Shown one piece after another: positions 14,133-17,306 of a stretch of 17,306 nt of DNA. The notes under the pieces are model-generated. The model was not told the origin of the DNA and ran no database searches. It saw only the letters and a program-made list of their open reading frames with translations. Where the stretch lies: assembly GCA_045801465.1 (NCBI GenBank), contig JBJMSU010000233.1, positions 1 through 17,306 of the forward strand. The letters run 5' to 3'. The translations under genes and the position numbers were made by a program. The stretch comes from DATFWC01 sp045801465 (lineage in GTDB: Bacteria; Pseudomonadota; Alphaproteobacteria; Rhizobiales; Xanthobacteraceae). Within the stretch, counting starts at the first letter, position 1. Each line of letters starts with the position of its first letter.

Positions 14133-14411
14133 GTGAATTTGCCCATGACTTCGGCCCGGGCCGTCATCAACATCATCACGGGCATAACGGGCACGGCAAC
14201 AACACCATTTCACCGCGCTCCAATACAGTGCCTTCATGGGGTTCAGCGGTGCCAGCGTGATGCCCATCCCCAAGAACCGTGGCAGCCGCTAAGGTTGAAT
14301 AGAACGCGGACCCGACCGACAAAAGGGCTGCTTCATCGACCAGGAGGCTCGATCCCGGATACCTTCAAGCAGATCGCCCAAGAGATCATCCGGACGCATA
14401 TCACCAAGTAA
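14133..14411 (+). pseudogene. decayed TadG-like remnant (C-terminal scrap)
   Basis: The frame ending in TAA at 14409-14411 closes with IPDTFKQIAQEIIRTHITK. This matches the C-terminal pattern of many alphaproteobacterial vWA-type TadG proteins ('xxxFxxIAxxIxxLRIxK'). Upstream of about 14350 this frame shows no TadG features, and other frames carry short scraps such as QYSAFMGFSGASVMPIPKNRG and a His-rich stretch. A frameshifted, internally deleted paralogue explains this better than a real 92-residue gene. A strong hairpin sits 5 bp after the stop, as at the end of a once-functional gene. The 14045-14132 part holds nothing I recognise. Identification rests on ~19 residues, so it is tentative. 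Confidence 0.4.
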
Positions 14412-14416
14412 GCCCT

Positions 14417-14447
14417 CGCCAAGGCGGCCCTTGCGGCCGCCTTGGCG
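14417..14447 (+). terminator. perfect 13-bp hairpin after the TadG-like remnant
   Basis: CGCCAAGGCGGCC (14417-14429) and GGCCGCCTTGGCG (14435-14447) are exact reverse complements with a CTTGC loop. No T tract follows (CCCCTGCGGG), so it is a terminator lacking its U-run or an mRNA 3'-end structure. It is the longest perfect stem I found in the window. Confidence 0.6.
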
Positions 14448-14726
14448 CCCCTGCGGGTCGCAATCCGATCGGTGGTGGCCGCCAATCCGGTCGGGGCGGC
14501 TGGCGAGTTTGCCGGCGTCATCGCGTTACGGCTTGACCGCACGATCGGTCCACCCGGTCCCCCTCCGACGGCCTGCCGCGCTGCCTGCAAGCCAATCATC
14601 CTGCTGGGAAATCCGCTCGCTTCCGGCTCCGGCGCCAAATTTCCGTCCTTGATTGCACGGCCCCCGGCCGCGGGCTACAAGGGCGCCGGGGCGCGCGGCG
14701 AATTTCAGCAACCGGACAAGAGGCCG
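14448..14726. other. non-coding stretch upstream of lepB
   Basis: About 280 bp between the hairpin and the lepB start. The lepB frame is open through it, but the translation (Ala/Pro/Arg rich, no helix) has nothing of a signal peptidase, so I treat it as untranslated. No acpS motif is seen in any frame, and no convincing promoter pair; TTGATT near 14649 is followed by CTACAA at too long a spacing. Confidence 0.5.
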
Positions 14727-15479
14727 ATGAGCGTGTCGAGCGAGCGGAAGCGCAAGGAAGGCGGCCTTGCCGAGACGGTGCGCGTGATCGTTCACGCGCT
14801 CATCATCGCGCTGGTCATCCGCACGTTCCTGTTTCAGCCATTCAACATTCCGTCGGGCTCGATGAAGGCAACGCTGCTCATCGGCGACTACCTGTTCGTC
14901 TCGAAGTACTCATACGGCTACAGCCATTACTCGCTGCCGTTCTCGCCGCCGATCTTTTCCGGCCGCATCTTCGGCTCCGAGCCCAAGCGCGGCGACGTCG
15001 TGGTCTTCCGCCTGCCGCGCGACGATTCGACCGACTACATCAAGCGCGTCATCGGGTTGCCGGGCGATGCGATCCAGATGCGCGGGGGGGTGCTGCATAT
15101 CAATGGCGAGCCGGTCAAGCGCGACCGCGTCGACGACTTCATCGACGACGAGGGCGGGCGCGCCACGCGGGTTAAGCGCTGGCGTGAGACGTTGCCGAAC
15201 GGAGTGACCCATACGACGCTCGATATGGTCGAGCGCGGGTTTTATGACGACACTGAGGTCTATCATGTGCCGCCCGGCCACTTCTTCATGATGGGCGACA
15301 ACCGCGACAACTCCACCGACAGCCGGGTGCTGAGCCAGGTGGGCTATGTGCCGTTCGAGAACATCGTCGGCCGCGCCGAGATCATTTTCTTCTCCATTGC
15401 CGATGGCGAGCACGCCTGGGCCGTCTGGCGCTGGCCGTGGGCGGTACGCTGGACCCGCCTGTTCACCATCGTGCGATGA
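14727..15479 (+). CDS. lepB: signal peptidase I
   Basis: LepB cuts signal peptides from exported proteins at the outer face of the inner membrane with a Ser-Lys dyad. The 250-residue product has a short basic cytoplasmic head, one membrane helix (about 17-36, TVRVIVHALIIALVIRTFLF), then FNIPSGSMKATLLIGDYLFVSKYSYG with catalytic Ser45. The general base is Lys106 in DYIKRVIGLPGD, and the conserved GDNRDNSTDSR box lies in HFFMMGDNRDNSTDSR. A single helix and this length are typical of alphaproteobacteria; E. coli LepB has two helices. The frame is open from 14442, but the ATG at 14727 with AAGAGG upstream gives the normal N-terminus. Its stop overlaps the rnc start as ATGA, so the two are translationally coupled. 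Confidence 0.97.
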   Translation: MSVSSERKRKEGGLAETVRVIVHALIIALVIRTFLFQPFNIPSGSMKATLLIGDYLFVSKYSYGYSHYSLPFSPPIFSGRIFGSEPKRGDVVVFRLPRDDSTDYIKRVIGLPGDAIQMRGGVLHINGEPVKRDRVDDFIDDEGGRATRVKRWRETLPNGVTHTTLDMVERGFYDDTEVYHVPPGHFFMMGDNRDNSTDSRVLSQVGYVPFENIVGRAEIIFFSIADGEHAWAVWRWPWAVRWTRLFTIVR

Positions 15480-16339
15480 GCCCGCGGCGCACCGCAACCC
15501 CGAGCTCCCGTCCGACTTCCCCTGCACAGGCTGGGCCCGAGGCGCAAGCATCCGGCGACGAGCCCGAAGGCAAGCCTGCCAGCAAGCCCGCCCGCCGCGC
15601 CAAGCCGAAGCGGCGCAGCCGCACGAAGAGCGACCTCGAGGCGAGGATCGGCTACCGTTTCGACGATGCCGGCCTGGTCGAGCGCGCGCTGACGCATATC
15701 TCGGCGCTCAGCGGTCCGCGCAACCCGACGGGCAGCTATCAGAGGCTGGAATTCCTCGGCGACCACGTTCTCGGCCTGGTCGTATCCGAGATGCTGTTCC
15801 AAGCCTTTCCCCGCGCCAACGAGGGGGAGCTGTCGCGCCGGCTCGCCGATCTGGTGCGCAAGGACGCCTGCGCCGACGTGGCGCGCGAGATCGATCTCGG
15901 CGCTGCCATCAAGCTCGGCGCCTCGGAAGCCCTGGCCGGAGGGCGGCAGCGCACGACCATTCTCGGCGACGCGTGCGAGGCGCTCATCGGGGCCGTGTTC
16001 CTCGACGGCGGATATGCGGCGGCCGCCGAAGTCATCGAGCGGTTCTGGCGCGAACGGATGCTCACCCCGGCGCGACCGCTGCGCGATCCCAAGACCGTAT
16101 TGCAGGAATGGGCGCAAGGGCGCGGCCTGCCGGCTCCCACCTACCGCGAAGTGGCGCGCACCGGCCCGCATCACGACCCCGAGTTCCGCGTCGCCGTCGA
16201 ATTGCCCGACCGGGCGCCGGCCGAAGGGCTCGGCCGTTCGAAACGCGCGGCCGAACAGGCAGCGGCCGCCGCGATGCTCGAGCGCGAAGGCGTTCCGGCC
16301 GATCCGATCGGCGCCGGACCTGATCCTGCCGGCCTATGA
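15476..16339 (+). CDS. rnc: ribonuclease III
   Basis: RNase III cleaves double-stranded RNA, including the rRNA precursor. The 287-residue product has an endonuclease domain (about 52-200) with the signature RLEFLGDHVLGLVV; catalytic carboxylates are Glu92, Asp96, Asp165 and Glu168 (the last two in LGDACEALIGAVFLDGG). The double-stranded RNA-binding domain follows (about 205-272: DPKTVLQEWAQGRGLPAPTYREV, GRSKRAAEQAAAAAML). A low-complexity N-terminal extension of ~50 residues (Pro/Ala/Ser, then the basic run KPARRAKPKRRSRTK) is absent from the 226-residue E. coli enzyme and may add RNA affinity. The ATG at 15476 is chosen because it overlaps the lepB stop; a GTG at 15437 would overlap lepB by 43 bp. 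It overlaps era by ATGA too. Confidence 0.96.
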   Translation: MSPRRTATPSSRPTSPAQAGPEAQASGDEPEGKPASKPARRAKPKRRSRTKSDLEARIGYRFDDAGLVERALTHISALSGPRNPTGSYQRLEFLGDHVLGLVVSEMLFQAFPRANEGELSRRLADLVRKDACADVAREIDLGAAIKLGASEALAGGRQRTTILGDACEALIGAVFLDGGYAAAAEVIERFWRERMLTPARPLRDPKTVLQEWAQGRGLPAPTYREVARTGPHHDPEFRVAVELPDRAPAEGLGRSKRAAEQAAAAAMLEREGVPADPIGAGPDPAGL

Positions 16340-17283
16340 CCGGGCGAGACGACAGCGCCATGCCGCCGGCGGACCGCGAAGGCGGGGAGGCACCGCGCTG
16401 CGGCTTCATCGCGCTGATCGGTGCGCCCAATGCCGGCAAATCGACGCTGGTGAATGCCCTGGTGGGCGCCAAGGTCTCCATCGTCACGCACAAGGTTCAG
16501 ACCACGCGTGCGCTCGTGCGCGGCATTGCGATTGAAGGCTCCGCACAGCTCGTGCTCATCGATACGCCCGGCATCTTCGCGCCGAAGCGCCGGCTCGATC
16601 GGGCCATGGTGGCGACGGCCTGGGGGGGCGCGCACGATGCCGACATCGTCGGCCTCATCGCCGATTCCGGGCGTGGCAGCGATGAGGAGACGGACGCGAT
16701 CCTCGCCCGGCTGGCCGACGTGCGGGGACGTAAGGTGCTGATCATCAACAAGATCGATCTGGTCGCGCGGCCGAGCCTGCTGGCGCTTGCTGCCGCCTTG
16801 AACGGGCGCGCCGAATTCGCCGCCACCTTCATGATCTCGGCGCTCACCGGTGACGGCGTGGCGGACCTGAAATCATGGCTTGCCGCGCAGGTGCCGCCCG
16901 GACCGTGGCACTATCCGGCGGATGACATCTCCGATGCGCCGCTGCGCAGCCTGGCGGCCGAGATTACGCGCGAGAAGCTCACTCTACGGCTGCACGAGGA
17001 GCTGCCGTACCAGTCCACGGTCGAGACCGATCAATGGAAGCAGCTGAAGGACGGCGCCGTGCGCATCGAGCAGACGATCTATGTCGAGCGCGAAAGCCAG
17101 CGCAAGATCGTGCTGGGGAAGGGGGGCCAGACCATCAAGGCGATCGGTGCCGAGGCGCGGCGCGAGATCGCCGCCATCGTGGAGGCGCCGGTGCACCTGT
17201 TCCTGTTCGTCAAGGTGCGCGAGGGCTGGGGCAACGATCCGGAGCGCTATCGCGGAATGGGCCTGGATTTTCCGCCGGAGTGA
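16336..17283 (+). CDS. era: GTPase Era
   Basis: Era is a GTPase that binds the 3' end of 16S rRNA and helps mature the 30S subunit. The 315-residue protein shows G1 GAPNAGKS (29-36), the G2 region VTHKVQTTRALVRGI, G3 DTPG (76-79), G4 NKID (138-141) and G5 SAL (in FMISALTGDGV). A linker with EITREKLTLRLHEELPYQSTVE precedes a C-terminal type II KH domain containing KIVLGKGGQTIKAIGAEARREI and ending in LFLFVKVREGWGNDPERYRGMGLDF. Length is normal. The ATG at 16336 overlaps the rnc stop as ATGA; a second ATG at 16360 would shorten an unconserved leader by 8 residues. The rnc-era pair is conserved across bacteria, and recO usually comes next but would be beyond the window edge. Confidence 0.97.
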   Translation: MTGRDDSAMPPADREGGEAPRCGFIALIGAPNAGKSTLVNALVGAKVSIVTHKVQTTRALVRGIAIEGSAQLVLIDTPGIFAPKRRLDRAMVATAWGGAHDADIVGLIADSGRGSDEETDAILARLADVRGRKVLIINKIDLVARPSLLALAAALNGRAEFAATFMISALTGDGVADLKSWLAAQVPPGPWHYPADDISDAPLRSLAAEITREKLTLRLHEELPYQSTVETDQWKQLKDGAVRIEQTIYVERESQRKIVLGKGGQTIKAIGAEARREIAAIVEAPVHLFLFVKVREGWGNDPERYRGMGLDFPPE

Positions 17284-17306
17284 AGCACTCAAGTCGTTCC
17301 CGCGCA

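Noticed and set aside
14120..14260. 46-codon frame with a His-rich stretch (HHQ/HHHGHNGHG type)
   Set aside because: No Shine-Dalgarno, very short, and surrounded by decayed sequence. A metal-binding peptide cannot be supported.
1..17306. CRISPR arrays, transposases, integrases, phage or toxin-antitoxin genes
   Set aside because: Searched by eye on both strands; no regularly spaced repeats, DDE/recombinase motifs or small toxin-antitoxin pairs were seen.

Overview
The window is high-GC bacterial DNA, and its gene order points to an alphaproteobacterium, most likely of the order Hyphomicrobiales (Bradyrhizobium / Xanthobacteraceae type). The evidence is a single bifunctional Rsh next to rpoZ, followed by pdxJ and then lepB-rnc-era, with smpB and a NYN/LabA-like gene nearby. 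The taxon is inferred from gene order and protein character, not from a database search.

Left part (1-6200) is accessory. It starts with the cut-off 5' end of a leftward gene with a signal-peptide-like N-terminus. Next come a metallo-beta-lactamase-fold hydrolase (leftward) and, divergent from it, an orphan NMT1/SsuA-type periplasmic binding protein. A 350-bp gap with a small membrane-protein-like fragment precedes smpB. smpB is followed 3 bp later by a DJ-1/PfpI gene resembling isonitrile hydratase. A ~500-bp gap without a convincing gene leads to a VOC-fold protein, a secreted six-bladed NHL-type beta-propeller (leftward) and an EthD-family small protein. MBL, binding protein, isonitrile-hydratase-like, VOC and EthD proteins together suggest small-molecule catabolism or detoxification, but nothing shows that they form one pathway.

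Middle part (6200-8630) is all leftward: a family-5 iron-sulfur uracil-DNA glycosylase, translationally coupled (TTGA overlap) to an upstream exported protein made of two tandem DUF4399 domains, and a NYN-domain (LabA/DUF88) putative nuclease.

Right part (8900-17283) is core and rightward: rpoZ with a textbook intrinsic terminator, rsh (ppGpp synthetase/hydrolase), pdxJ, then lepB, rnc and era, the last three joined by ATGA stop/start overlaps. Together these cover stringent-response control of RNA polymerase, vitamin B6 synthesis, signal-peptide removal, dsRNA/rRNA processing and 30S maturation. In many relatives acpS lies between pdxJ and lepB. Here that slot instead holds a TadE/TadG-type pilus-associated protein plus ~680 bp of apparently decayed DNA that ends in a TadG-like C-terminal scrap and a strong hairpin.

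I found no CRISPR array, intact insertion sequence, tRNA, rRNA or recognisable new defence system. The most unusual items are the Tad-type insertion in the acpS slot, the duplicated DUF4399 protein coupled to a DNA-repair gene, and the relic-bearing gaps at 2140-2491, 3674-4170 and 14045-14726.
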